Below, in pieces: positions 12,998-20,735 of a DNA stretch of 23,830 nucleotides (its first letter is position 1; each line of letters opens with the position of its first letter). The DNA lies in the IMG/VR virus record IMGVR_UViG_3300031840_000185, positions 1-23,830 of that record; one strand, given 5' to 3'. Source of the stretch: a virus. The notes beneath the pieces are model-generated. The model was not told the DNA's origin. It saw only the letters and a list, made by a program, of their open reading frames with translations, and did no database searches. The position numbers were made by a program, and so were the translations under genes.

Positions 12998-13389
12998 TAT
13001 CTACAACAATTTGCTTCTATCCACGCAAGTCTAGTTTGTAGTTCTCTAATTGTATTCAAATCTTGGTCTTGATTTATAAATTGTGTTTCAAGACGAGTAA
13101 TTTGTTTTTTGATTTCGTCCCATTCCCATTTTTCAATTTGAACATATTGATTAGTGTCATTAGTCATTTCTAATTTCTGCACTTTTTCAAACAGAACAGC
13201 AATATCCCCTTGTACAAATGTACTTTCTTTTAACATTTCAAAATCTACTTCTACTTGGTTCATTCTGTTATCAATGCCTTTAAGTGTATCAACAATATCA
13301 GTAGCAGTAGATAAACCTGCACCAATAGAACCCATTAACGCTATAGCTGTTGCAACTAAGCCTATGTTATCTTTTATTTTTGCAATCAT
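12997..13389 (-). CDS. Membrane-anchored coiled-coil protein
   Basis: A 130-residue protein. Residues 8-33 (IGLVATAIALMGSIGAGLSTA and following) are a Gly/Ala-rich membrane segment. The rest is mostly coiled coil (IDNRMNQVEVDFEMLKES, IKKQITRLETQ, TIRELQTRLAWIEA) ending in two Cys. The stop overlaps the ATG of the surface protein, and the start overlaps the upstream small gene by 4 nt (ATGA). It may be a class III-type holin, or may scaffold the exported protein at the membrane. No family is recognised. Confidence 0.7.
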   Translation of the reverse strand: MIAKIKDNIGLVATAIALMGSIGAGLSTATDIVDTLKGIDNRMNQVEVDFEMLKESTFVQGDIAVLFEKVQKLEMTNDTNQYVQIEKWEWDEIKKQITRLETQFINQDQDLNTIRELQTRLAWIEANCCR

Positions 13390-13544
13390 ATTTTACAAAC
13401 ATCTCCACAATCATCATCAAACTCTTGTGATGTATCTATGAATACTGGATCATCTGTAAACATATCTTCTGGTAACTGGAATGTTTCTGTTTCATCTTTA
13501 TATGTAATTTTAAATTTATTCATTTCTATATGTAACTCACTCAT
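13386..13544 (-). CDS. Small acidic protein
   Basis: A 52-residue ORF starting at ATG 13544 (an in-frame ATG at 13553 is the alternative). It ends in an ATGA overlap with the membrane coiled-coil gene. The first half is beta-like (HIEMNKFKITYKDETETFQL); the second half is very acidic and ends DDDCGDVCKI, with a C-x3-C pair. It resembles small phage proteins with a tail-assembly or DNA-mimic look, but no function can be assigned. Confidence 0.6.
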   Translation of the reverse strand: MSELHIEMNKFKITYKDETETFQLPEDMFTDDPVFIDTSQEFDDDCGDVCKI

Positions 13545-13572
13545 TTTTCCCATTGTTTACATTAAGTAAGCA

Positions 13573-13764
13573 CTAAGACATTATACTATTAGCAATTACC
13601 CCTAATATCATAAATGTAACTGACAACCACCCGGTTAATTCCATACGTGTTGGTCGTTGATTAATACGTGTATGTATTTCGTCTATTTTACGATCTAATT
13701 CTTTTTGGTTGTCTAAAACCATTAAAAGTAGTTCTTTTTGCGTAAGTCCGTTAGTTTCTGGCAT
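13573..13764 (-). CDS. Small coiled-coil membrane protein
   Basis: A 63-residue protein. The N-terminal 40 residues form a coiled coil (TQKELLLMVLDNQKELDRKI); residues about 44-62 are a membrane segment (GWLSVTFMILGVIANSIM). This tail-anchored layout is seen in class III holins and in small phage proteins next to lysis genes. The start overlaps the HNH gene end by 14 nt. Candidate holin-like protein; the true holin is more likely the gene at 8190-8411. Confidence 0.65.
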   Translation of the reverse strand: MPETNGLTQKELLLMVLDNQKELDRKIDEIHTRINQRPTRMELTGWLSVTFMILGVIANSIMS

Positions 13765-14023
13765 AATCTAAATATGATTGTAACAGTATTCGGTATTCTT
13801 TTTTTGCTAATGATATTGAACGACCGTCATATAAATCGTGGTGTAATTTACATAACATAGCAACGTTTTCTATATCGTATTTACGTGTTTTAGATCCACC
13901 CATACCAATATCAACTAAATGTGCCATTTCTAGCTTTTGGTCATAATTAATACACGTTGGCCACTCACAACGATTGTTGGCACGTTCTAATGCGATTTCA
14001 CGCATTTTTTGTAATTCGGTCAA
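13751..14023 (-). CDS. HNH endonuclease (TTG start)
   Basis: A 90-residue HNH nuclease: C19 and C24 (RCEWPTC), MAHLVDIG with H35 as the first His, N53, and MLCKLHHDLYDG (56-67) with C58, H61 and H62. The Cys pair and C58 with a His would bind the structural zinc. The TTG at 14023 directly follows the upstream TAA; an ATG at residue 7 is the alternative start. It is the second HNH gene in the window and quite different from the first. It lies among tail and membrane genes, so it may be a mobile (homing) nuclease that settled there, but it interrupts no gene. Confidence 0.8.
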   Translation of the reverse strand: MTELQKMREIALERANNRCEWPTCINYDQKLEMAHLVDIGMGGSKTRKYDIENVAMLCKLHHDLYDGRSISLAKKEYRILLQSYLDYARN

Positions 14024-14326
14024 TTAGCTTGGTTTTGGATTATCTGTTTTAACTTGTGCTACGTGATCTTGCCAAGTGGTTGTTCCATTAACAGCGTCCC
14101 AATATTGCATATCAAGTTGGTCTGCAATAGATCCATAACCCTCTTGACGTGCTTGGATATATCCAAACTGTTGTTCGTTCCACTTTGAGTTAGCTAGATC
14201 AGTAATTGCTTGGTCATAATCATCATCAGTAAATTCAAGTCTTTCATTATTAACTTGCTTATATAAAGGTTTAGCAGCTTCAATTTCTGCTGTAGCTTCT
14301 GTTGTTAATTCCTCTAATGTTGCCAT
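14024..14326 (-). CDS. XkdW-like tail-region protein
   Basis: A 100-residue protein with a strong ribosome site (AGGAG). The C-terminal half carries the recurring marine-phage pattern ARQEGYGSIADQLDMQYWD (positions 59-77), then a Trp-aspartate helix and VKTDNPKP near the end. Proteins with this pattern are annotated as XkdW family or hypothetical and lie next to tail-fibre genes, where they may act as fibre chaperones. The N-terminal 40 residues are helical and acidic. Its position right after three fibre-like genes fits. Confidence 0.7.
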   Translation of the reverse strand: MATLEELTTEATAEIEAAKPLYKQVNNERLEFTDDDYDQAITDLANSKWNEQQFGYIQARQEGYGSIADQLDMQYWDAVNGTTTWQDHVAQVKTDNPKPS

Positions 14327-14358
14327 ATTACTCCTATCTTACTATATATTTCTTATAC

Positions 14359-14877
14359 TTACTTCTTTAAACCATATAATGTAAATGTTCCACTTGCTAT
14401 ATTGCCACTATCAAATCCAAAAAATAATCCGTCGTGTGCCTCTTGAACTGTATAAACATTTCCACCCATACTACCTCTTGTACTTGCACTTGCATTAATT
14501 GCAGAATTTTCTACTGTGATAAAACTGTACTCACTAGCATTAGCAAAATTAAATAAGTAAATAATTGCATTATTTTGTTCTCCTGTACCTGTACCTGCAC
14601 CTGTTAAAACATCAAAAGCAGTTCTATTTGTTCCACTTACATTCTGAAATGCAGCGTCTGCTCTTAATACTTTAAAAGCTCTATCATAATTTGCTGTTGA
14701 TTGTGCAGTACCTGAAACTGTTACTCTTGTGATTGGGTTTACTGCGTCTGTACTAGGAACATAATTATTTATTCTTACCATATACACATCATAAGTGCTA
14801 TCAATACCTGTTAAAGTTACACTTGCTACTGCTGATGTAACTGTTGTTTCTTGAATTTTTATTAAGCTACCTGCCAT
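14359..14877 (-). CDS. Beta-rich tail/receptor-binding candidate, copy 3
   Basis: A 172-residue protein made of beta strands with Ser/Thr/Asn/Gly-rich loops, a jelly-roll or sandwich look. It opens SLIKIQETTVTS, has ITGID-type and YDVYMVRINNY strands, a central YLFNFANASEYSFITVE strand pair, and ends FTLYGLKK. The same opening, centre and ending are found in the two genes upstream, so the three form a diverged family. The start overlaps the stop of copy 2 by one base. Placement after the fibre-like gene suggests a distal tail, host-contact role (inference). Confidence 0.65.
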   Translation of the reverse strand: MAGSLIKIQETTVTSAVASVTLTGIDSTYDVYMVRINNYVPSTDAVNPITRVTVSGTAQSTANYDRAFKVLRADAAFQNVSGTNRTAFDVLTGAGTGTGEQNNAIIYLFNFANASEYSFITVENSAINASASTRGSMGGNVYTVQEAHDGLFFGFDSGNIASGTFTLYGLKK

Positions 14878-15407
14878 TATTTAACTCCATATACTGATAC
14901 TGTTAAATCAAAATTTACACTTGCATTACTACTATGAATATTAAAACCTGTTATTTGTTCAGCTACTTTATGTACTCCAATTTGTTTTGCACCTCTAAAT
15001 CTATTACTTGCAGTATCATATCCACCTGCACCCTGTCCAATCATAAATGTATAACTTGAACTGTCATTGGGATTAAAGACATAATTAGCACTTCCTGCAT
15101 TTTCATAATTACCAAGTAAAACTGTTCCATACATATAACCTAAACTTGTAAATCTATCACTATCAAAAGCTGCTTCAGCTTTCATTGTTAATCTTGCACT
15201 ATCATATTCACTATCAGTAATTACACTTCCACCACTATCTATAAATCTATGCCTTAAGTCAATTACTCCTGTACCTGTTGTTCTGTAATCAGCAGTTTTT
15301 TCTGTAATTTTATAAACTTTGTATTTATCAGTAAAGCAATCTGTAATATCTAGTGAATTAACATCTGTCCCTGTTACTTTTTTAACTAATTCTAAACTTC
15401 CTATCAT
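14877..15407 (-). CDS. Beta-rich tail/receptor-binding candidate, copy 2
   Basis: A 176-residue paralogue of its two neighbours: opening SLELVKKVTGTDVNS, a YKVYKITEK strand, central NYVFNPNDSSSYTFMIGQ (110-127) and end SVYGVK. Identity to the other copies is low outside these points, especially in the loops, as expected for proteins under pressure at the host contact surface. It starts 3 nt after copy 1 ends, with no clear ribosome site, so translational coupling is likely. Confidence 0.65.
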   Translation of the reverse strand: MIGSLELVKKVTGTDVNSLDITDCFTDKYKVYKITEKTADYRTTGTGVIDLRHRFIDSGGSVITDSEYDSARLTMKAEAAFDSDRFTSLGYMYGTVLLGNYENAGSANYVFNPNDSSSYTFMIGQGAGGYDTASNRFRGAKQIGVHKVAEQITGFNIHSSNASVNFDLTVSVYGVK

Positions 15408-15410
15408 TAA

Positions 15411-15974
15411 CTATTCCTTAATTCCATATAAAGACATAGTTGCTGTCATATTGTTACTTCCATTATTCATAAAAAATTTAATTCTATCTACTGTGCTTGT
15501 TTGTGGCATAACACCACTTCCAAATCTCATTTCTAAACTTGTTGTCCAATCAGAAGCATCTGCAACTGCTTGATAAGTACAAAATGAATATTTACTACTA
15601 TTACCTAAGTTATAAAAATATATATATCCACTATCTCTATCATTAGAACTACCAATAGCATTAGTAAAAAATGGGCTATCTGCACCTGTGTTTCCACTTT
15701 CACTAAATGTACCTGCTGAATTTCCATTTTGTATTGCAATTTGGTATATATCAGCAGTTTCCTCTACTCCACTTTCAAAAAAGTGTAATCTCATAGTATC
15801 TCCTGATGCTAATGATTGAGTTACTGTGTATGTAAAAAAATGAACATTATATGTACTTTCTTTTAGATTTGTAAATGTTACTGAATTAACTCCACTAGGT
15901 GTTTTTGTTTCAATTAATTCTAATTTACCTAAGTCTGCACCACTTAGCCCAAATCTAGCTGCACCTAATGGCAT
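15411..15974 (-). CDS. Beta-rich tail/receptor-binding candidate, copy 1
   Basis: A 187-residue member of the triplet with a strong AGGAG site. It has about 15 extra residues at the N-terminus (AARFGLSGADLG), then LELIETKTPSGVNSVTF, YIYFYNLGNSSKYSFCTYQ in the centre and SLYGIKE at the end. The N-terminal extension could attach it to the tail. This gene alone holds the window's only two GCATC/GATGC sites (15556-15560 and 15805-15809), so its codon-pair use differs from the rest; recent acquisition or recombination is possible. Confidence 0.65.
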   Translation of the reverse strand: MPLGAARFGLSGADLGKLELIETKTPSGVNSVTFTNLKESTYNVHFFTYTVTQSLASGDTMRLHFFESGVEETADIYQIAIQNGNSAGTFSESGNTGADSPFFTNAIGSSNDRDSGYIYFYNLGNSSKYSFCTYQAVADASDWTTSLEMRFGSGVMPQTSTVDRIKFFMNNGSNNMTATMSLYGIKE

Positions 15975-15983
15975 ATTGAACTC

Positions 15984-16661
15984 CTAACTAAAATCTTGTA
16001 GTGCATTAAGTAATGGTGTACCTGCGTCTAAAAACAAAAATGTTACTAAATCAATAGCACTTGCACCTGTTGAAACTGTATATCCACCACCACCTGCTGT
16101 TTTTGCAGTTACATTACCACCACCATTTACAGTTACAGCATTAATTGCAACTGTTTTAGCACTTGAAGCGTGTTGTGTAATTTGTAGTGTAAATGTTGAA
16201 ACACCATTAGTAGGAACATTAGTAAAATCTATATCTGTAATATTTTCTGTAAGTGTTATAGATCCAGTATTTCCATTGTTCATATCTATTGCCACAACAC
16301 CACTAGAACTTGTTACTGCTACATCTGTTTCTGCGTAATCGGTTAATGTTATACCAGAAACTGTTGTATCTAAGTTAAGTGTAACTGCACCAGAAGCACC
16401 ACCACCATTTAGGTTTGTACCAGCTGTAACAGCAGTAATATCACCGTCCCCAATAAAATCTGTCCAAGCTGATCCATTGTAAAACTGTAATACGTTGGTG
16501 TCTGCTAAATAACAAAATTGTCCCTCTACAGGTGATGTAATTTGTGCGTCCCTAGCTGTACTATCGGCAAAAATACCAATACTTTGTTCCATTAAATAAT
16601 CATTTACATCTGCTGCTGTTAAAACCTCGCCAACAGCAAAAACTTTAAATCCGTTTGCCAT
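15984..16661 (-). CDS. Tail fibre-like minor tail protein
   Basis: A 225-residue protein with a good ribosome site (AAAGGA). The N-terminus GFKVFAVGEVLTAADVNDYL is the attachment domain found in many actinobacterial and marine phage fibre proteins, followed by FADSTARDAQI, a 'YNGSAWTDF' segment, then beta-repeats rich in Gly/Thr/Val (GGGASGAVTLNLDTT). The C-terminus (FTLQITQHASSAKTVAIN) is also beta. It probably trimerises at the tail tip. It lies between the minor tail gene and the three small beta-rich genes, which may be added to it. Confidence 0.75.
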   Translation of the reverse strand: MANGFKVFAVGEVLTAADVNDYLMEQSIGIFADSTARDAQITSPVEGQFCYLADTNVLQFYNGSAWTDFIGDGDITAVTAGTNLNGGGASGAVTLNLDTTVSGITLTDYAETDVAVTSSSGVVAIDMNNGNTGSITLTENITDIDFTNVPTNGVSTFTLQITQHASSAKTVAINAVTVNGGGNVTAKTAGGGGYTVSTGASAIDLVTFLFLDAGTPLLNALQDFS

Positions 16662-16706
16662 ACTTTTAGTTTATCCTTTCATTGTTTATGTTTTGTTTAT
16701 GTGTCA

Positions 16707-17936
16707 TTAATAACCTAACTTGTCTGTATCTAACTTACCAAATAATGCGTTATCTAGTCGCATAAACGCTTGTACGTCTGCATTAGATAGTTTATATGCA
16801 CAAGTAAATATATTTGGTGTGATATTGTAGCTAATACTATCAATTATTTCATTTGATGTAATTTGTGCTGGACTACCACTACCGGGTGGTGTAAGTTCTA
16901 CTTTGACCACATCACCCACTTCACGATCTAATATACTGTTCTGGTTTCCTGTTGTAGCTTCTGTTAAATCAACAACTAAGTTATCAAATCTAATTAATGC
17001 GTCTTTAAATTTACCAAGTAAAAAGTTTGCTGCGTCTAATACTTCACTATCGCTATTGTTATATAAACCTGTTCTACTAAGTGTTCTAATTAAGTATTTA
17101 CCTTGTGAAGCTGTATCTTCAACAGTTTGTGTTGATCCGGATATACGTTGTAAAGAAATTATGTTATGTATTTCATTGTCATCATTTATATAATCTACAC
17201 GTATGTATGGCACATCACTACCGTCATCACTAAACGTTGCTGCTGGTGTGCTTGGGAACGTTGTATGACGTGATTTAAACGTAATCTTGCCGTCTTTAGA
17301 CATAAACAGTAATCCATTTTCGCTACGTTCAATATTCTGCAAAACAGATAACGTGTTTTCACTAAGACTACTTAATGATTGCATTGTAGATATTCCTGTT
17401 TCAATACTTCTATCTGCACCGAACTTAATGTTTGCATTGTCTAATACATTACCTACTAACGTGCCACTATCTGTGCTACTAAAAGAAGCATTTATCAAGC
17501 TAGTGTTTGATAACTTCATAAATGCGTCTGCACCAATAAAATCTGCAAATGAATTGTTTTTATCTGGATAACTTAAATTAATATCGGTTACGAAACCTAC
17601 AAATAAATCTTTGTATGTACTGCCACCGTCTGTAGTTGCGTCAATATGTATAGCTATCAATGGTTCAATACCCGGTGAATATGGACTTGATGTATTAGTG
17701 TTTTCGTATTTACGTGCATTATTTAAAAGTCTTACTGAACACGTACCAGTTTTAAATGTGTCTAAATCTCTAGATCTACCGCGACTTATAGATACACTTT
17801 GTACATCACTTGTAACGTCTGTAAGAGGTGTTGCACCACCTAGTTCTGCACTATCTAAAACACCACGCACTAAGTCGTCTAATGTAAATGTATTTTGTGT
17901 AAAACCTATACGAACACGTACTGTTGGTTGTGCCAT
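16707..17936 (-). CDS. Minor tail protein / distal tail component
   Basis: A 409-residue protein directly after the tape measure; its start overlaps that stop (TAATG). The N-terminal part VRVRIGFTQNTFTLDDL and SVSISRGRSRDLDTFKTGTCSVRLLN (48-73) is a pattern common in actinophage minor tail proteins: a beta-domain followed by 'RGR...G...V.L.N...'. The middle has a LFVGFVTDI strand; the end (ISYNITPNIFTCAYKLS) is beta as well. It is probably the baseplate hub or distal tail protein connecting tube and fibres. Confidence 0.75.
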   Translation of the reverse strand: MAQPTVRVRIGFTQNTFTLDDLVRGVLDSAELGGATPLTDVTSDVQSVSISRGRSRDLDTFKTGTCSVRLLNNARKYENTNTSSPYSPGIEPLIAIHIDATTDGGSTYKDLFVGFVTDINLSYPDKNNSFADFIGADAFMKLSNTSLINASFSSTDSGTLVGNVLDNANIKFGADRSIETGISTMQSLSSLSENTLSVLQNIERSENGLLFMSKDGKITFKSRHTTFPSTPAATFSDDGSDVPYIRVDYINDDNEIHNIISLQRISGSTQTVEDTASQGKYLIRTLSRTGLYNNSDSEVLDAANFLLGKFKDALIRFDNLVVDLTEATTGNQNSILDREVGDVVKVELTPPGSGSPAQITSNEIIDSISYNITPNIFTCAYKLSNADVQAFMRLDNALFGKLDTDKLGY

Positions 17937-19327
17937 TACAATATATCTATTCTTGCAGCACCACCGTTTTGACGCTTAAATTCTCTTGCACCTCTAGCAA
18001 ATAAATCACTAGCTTCTTGATCTGTTGTAATTGGTGCATAGTTGTTGATTGTTATTCCTGCTGGTTGTGTTGGTGTAAACTGTGTGGCACTTGTTGCTGC
18101 CGTTGCTAATAAACCTGTTGCTGTACGTTGTGCGTCTATGTCATCTGCCGAAACAATAGGTGCTATATCTTTTTCACCTAATCCAAAATCTACTTCACTA
18201 AACTTACGCAGTTTTGGTATATCTATCTTTATACCAATCTTGCCTAATATTCTTTGTGCTTTTTCAGCAAAACTATTTAACTTGTCTGCAAACTTATTAA
18301 ATCCACGAATAATTTTATTAATCATATCTTCAAAATTCTTTGGTAAGTTTTCTAAAAATGGTGCAAGAAATTTATTAGCAAATTCTGTCATCTTTTTAAA
18401 TGCTGGTGCTAATGCTTGAAGCAGTAAAGTTACTATTGCGATAATTGGTGGTGCTAATAATGCAATCATTTCTCCAATAGATGATAAAAATGGTGCTACA
18501 CCTTTTATAGCGTCTATTAATGACGGCCCGATTTGCTGTACCATATCTACAATTACTGGTAGTAACTGTTCTGCAATAGGTAATAACTCTTGACCAAGTT
18601 GTACTTTTAATTCTTTAACTTGTGCTTGTGCTTTCCTAGATTTATTTGCAAAACTATCCTGCGTTCTATTTAGATCGCCCTGCTGTACTGTTGTTTTCTT
18701 TAATAACAACTCATAAGTAGCTAATGCACGTTCTTGCTTAGTAAGTTCATTTCTTGAACTTTTACCTGTCATTTCAAACGCTTTTGTTTCTACTTCAGCT
18801 TGTGAAATAGCAATACCATACGTTTTAAGACTTTCGTTTTCACCAAGTAACGATTTAGTAAATGCTTCTAATACTGGTTGAGCACCACCTTGTACGTTAG
18901 CAAAAGAAGCAACATCACCAGCTAATGCAGCAAGTTTTGTTCCTAGATCACCAGACGCTTCAGCTGTAAAGTCAATACCTTGTAATACTGCACCTGTGTT
19001 TGTTAGTAGTCCCTCTAATTCAAATGCAGCTAAACCAGCTTTATTTGCAAATTCCTCTACGAAACCAGATACTTGTGGTAATGCGTCCCCAAATGTTGTT
19101 TCAAATGCAGAACGTGCTTCACCTGCGTCTGAAGCTAAATTAACTAAATCTTTACCAACTGTTGCTGCTGCTGCACCAATACCTGCAATACCAAATGCTG
19201 CTGCTTTACCTATTCCAGCTGCAACACTTCCTAAACCTTGTAATGCTTTTTGTCCTTTTGTTAATGACTTAACAAACTGGTCGGTTTTACCGATTATTGC
19301 TATTGATACTTTTTTTTCAAATGCCAT
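17936..19327 (-). CDS. Tail tape measure protein
   Basis: A 463-residue protein, the largest of the tail module apart from the surface protein. The Ala/Gly-rich membrane-like N-terminal segment (GSVAAGIGKAAAFGIAGIGA), the AFETTFGDALPQV and ALAGDVASFANV blocks, and a hydrophobic middle (IGEMIALLAPPIIAIVTLLLQ) followed by a helical tail are typical of siphovirus tape measures. At about 1.5 angstrom per residue it would set a short tail of roughly 70 nm (family rule, not measured here). Position right after the chaperones supports the call. Confidence 0.9.
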   Translation of the reverse strand: MAFEKKVSIAIIGKTDQFVKSLTKGQKALQGLGSVAAGIGKAAAFGIAGIGAAAATVGKDLVNLASDAGEARSAFETTFGDALPQVSGFVEEFANKAGLAAFELEGLLTNTGAVLQGIDFTAEASGDLGTKLAALAGDVASFANVQGGAQPVLEAFTKSLLGENESLKTYGIAISQAEVETKAFEMTGKSSRNELTKQERALATYELLLKKTTVQQGDLNRTQDSFANKSRKAQAQVKELKVQLGQELLPIAEQLLPVIVDMVQQIGPSLIDAIKGVAPFLSSIGEMIALLAPPIIAIVTLLLQALAPAFKKMTEFANKFLAPFLENLPKNFEDMINKIIRGFNKFADKLNSFAEKAQRILGKIGIKIDIPKLRKFSEVDFGLGEKDIAPIVSADDIDAQRTATGLLATAATSATQFTPTQPAGITINNYAPITTDQEASDLFARGAREFKRQNGGAARIDIL

Positions 19328-19887
19328 TATTTAATTGCCTTTACTAATGCGTCATACATTTTATCGTTATATGTTTCTAGTATTTCTTTTTGGTTTCTGC
19401 TTATGGTCTTACCAACTACATAACCCTGTTTACCTAATTTGGTAAATGAACTATCGCCACGATCCCTGCTATTTCCAATCCACTTTCTATACGGAAACTT
19501 TGCACCCGGTCTTGAATGTGGCAACCTGCCTATTTCTGATTGTGTGATTGCCCTAGTACCACCACGTCTTGTTGGTACATATTGAAACCTACGACCAAAT
19601 TCCATAGATAATGCACTTGGATATCTATCGCTTGTTTTTATGTTTATCTTCGCTTCAGTACGTGTACCAGAAGCAGTAAAACCCATAGCCGAACGATTTG
19701 CTTTAGGTACTGGTTGTTTACGTCCTAACGTACGGCTATCTGCTAATTGTTCTTTTGCTATTTCTCTATGAAACTTTGCCAACGTTTTTAGAACATCTTT
19801 TTTACCATACTCTTTTAATTCTTTAACAATTTCTCTAACTTCACTATTGTCTATTGCTAAATCGGTTTTTTTAAATGTTCTTGCCAT
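19327..19887 (-). CDS. HK97-gp10-like tail/head-tail component
   Basis: A 186-residue basic protein. The N-terminal helix DLAIDNSEVREIVKELKEYG, then KTLAKFHREIAKEQL, a Gly/Arg-rich middle (ALSMEFGRRFQYVPTRRGG) and a C-terminal helix match the HK97-gp10 type, where a helix and an 'E.G' strand pair precede a basic loop. Such proteins complete the tail or its joint with the head. In most phages this gene lies before the tail tube; here it lies between the chaperones and the tape measure. It starts 1 nt after the stop of the GT fusion. The family assignment is by pattern only. Confidence 0.5.
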   Translation of the reverse strand: MARTFKKTDLAIDNSEVREIVKELKEYGKKDVLKTLAKFHREIAKEQLADSRTLGRKQPVPKANRSAMGFTASGTRTEAKINIKTSDRYPSALSMEFGRRFQYVPTRRGGTRAITQSEIGRLPHSRPGAKFPYRKWIGNSRDRGDSSFTKLGKQGYVVGKTISRNQKEILETYNDKMYDALVKAIK

Positions 19888-19888
19888 A

Positions 19889-20271
19889 TCAATTATCGTA
19901 CTTTTTGTTTATAACCCTTACTAATGCGTCAAACATTTCCATATCAAGTTGTTCTATTTCACGTGGACTTATTCCTGTTTCTATTGCTATTGAAGCAATT
20001 AAATCTATAAATCCGTTTACGCTTTTAAATTATCACTTGATCCAGTAATGTCTAGTTCTTCAACTAAACCAATCCAAGTATCGTAATCTTCTGTAACGCC
20101 ATTTCTTTTTGCACCAAGCCACGCCAAATACAACAACCACTCATAGCGTTGTTCATCTTGTAATTTAGAAACTGGTACATCAAACTTGCGTTCAAATTTA
20201 ACAATATCTGCTGGTTTAATTTTTACTTCGTACTTCGTGCCGTCTGCCATTATGACGACCATATTACCCAT
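19889..20271 (-). CDS. Tail assembly chaperone GT (made by -1 frameshift)
   Basis: Shifting -1 at the slippery TTTAAAA (20029-20023) joins the first 83 residues of the short chaperone to 44 more, giving 127 residues that end at TGA 19891-19889. The extension contains GFIDLIASIAIETGISPREI, the hallmark of the T part (a helix, then 'ETGISPREIE.LD..MFDAL'). No separate start codon or ribosome site fits the extension. In phages such as lambda, G and GT wrap the tape measure before tail tube assembly at a set ratio; the tape measure follows two genes on. The frame change is directly readable. Confidence 0.85.
20017..20271 (-). CDS. Tail assembly chaperone G (short form)
   Basis: An 84-residue protein produced without frameshifting. 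It has a beta start (VVIMADGTKYEVKIKPADI) and then helices KFERKFDVPVSKL and YEWLLYLAWLGAKRNG, the layout of gpG-like chaperones. The ATG overlaps the TAA of the small tail-tube gene (TAATG). The end carries NLKA followed by TAA. It works with the longer GT product to keep the tape measure soluble during tail assembly. Confidence 0.8.
   Translation of the reverse strand: MGNMVVIMADGTKYEVKIKPADIVKFERKFDVPVSKLQDEQRYEWLLYLAWLGAKRNGVTEDYDTWIGLVEELDITGSSDNLKA
20023..20029 (-). other. Programmed -1 ribosomal frameshift site (T TTA AAA)
   Basis: The heptamer reads T TTA AAA in the frame of the short chaperone, an X XXY YYZ slippery sequence, just four bases before its stop. A -1 slip continues into an open frame of 44 codons. 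A downstream stimulatory structure was not clearly identified by eye. Confidence 0.85.
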
Positions 20272-20678
20272 TACGAAGTAGCCCTAGTAATTGTTCCAGA
20301 AGTTGGGAACGATACGGACATAGTTGCTAATTCACCAACTGCGTTAGCTACTGGTATGTGTTGATTTACAAGCACGTTTCCAGAATAACTTGGGTTAGTA
20401 GCACTTACTGATCCACTGGTAGGTTTTACAACAAATGCTGTTGTACTACCAAGTAGTGGAAATAATGTAGCGTCCACTTCTGAAGCTGCGAAATCTTGTT
20501 GGAACTCAATAGATAGTGTTCCGTCCTTTAATCCACCAGTTCTGGATTGAAATGTATCACCCATAGCTGTTGTAACGATTTCATCAGCTGTAATATCTAA
20601 TGTAACACTTGAAACGTGGTCTGATAGATCAACGCTGTTCAAGGTAACACTAGCGTCTGTTAAAACAAATTTTGCCAA
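20271..20678 (-). CDS. Small tail tube paralogue
   Basis: A 135-residue beta protein with a strong ribosome site (AAAGGAG). The N-terminal 60 residues closely match those of the larger tail tube gene upstream: MAKFV, DLSDHVSSVTLDITADEI and GGLKDGTLSIEF versus DLSSHVTSVNLEINAEEL and GGLKDSTLSMDG. The rest (VGELATMSVSFPTSGTITR) has the tail tube ending. It arose by tandem duplication. Its compact size makes it a plausible main tube subunit, or it may be a minor tube or terminal ring protein. Confidence 0.7.
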   Translation of the reverse strand: MAKFVLTDASVTLNSVDLSDHVSSVTLDITADEIVTTAMGDTFQSRTGGLKDGTLSIEFQQDFAASEVDATLFPLLGSTTAFVVKPTSGSVSATNPSYSGNVLVNQHIPVANAVGELATMSVSFPTSGTITRATS

Positions 20679-20735
20679 TGTAAACTCCTTTCAGACTTAA
20701 TTTTATAGTTTAGTAAAGAAGTTAAGTTGTGTGTG

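Noticed and set aside
18996-19334. Plus-strand ORFs (here and many others opposite the genes)
   Set aside because: All lie opposite well-supported minus-strand genes; their residues reflect antisense of Ala/Ser/Thr codons, with no ribosome sites.
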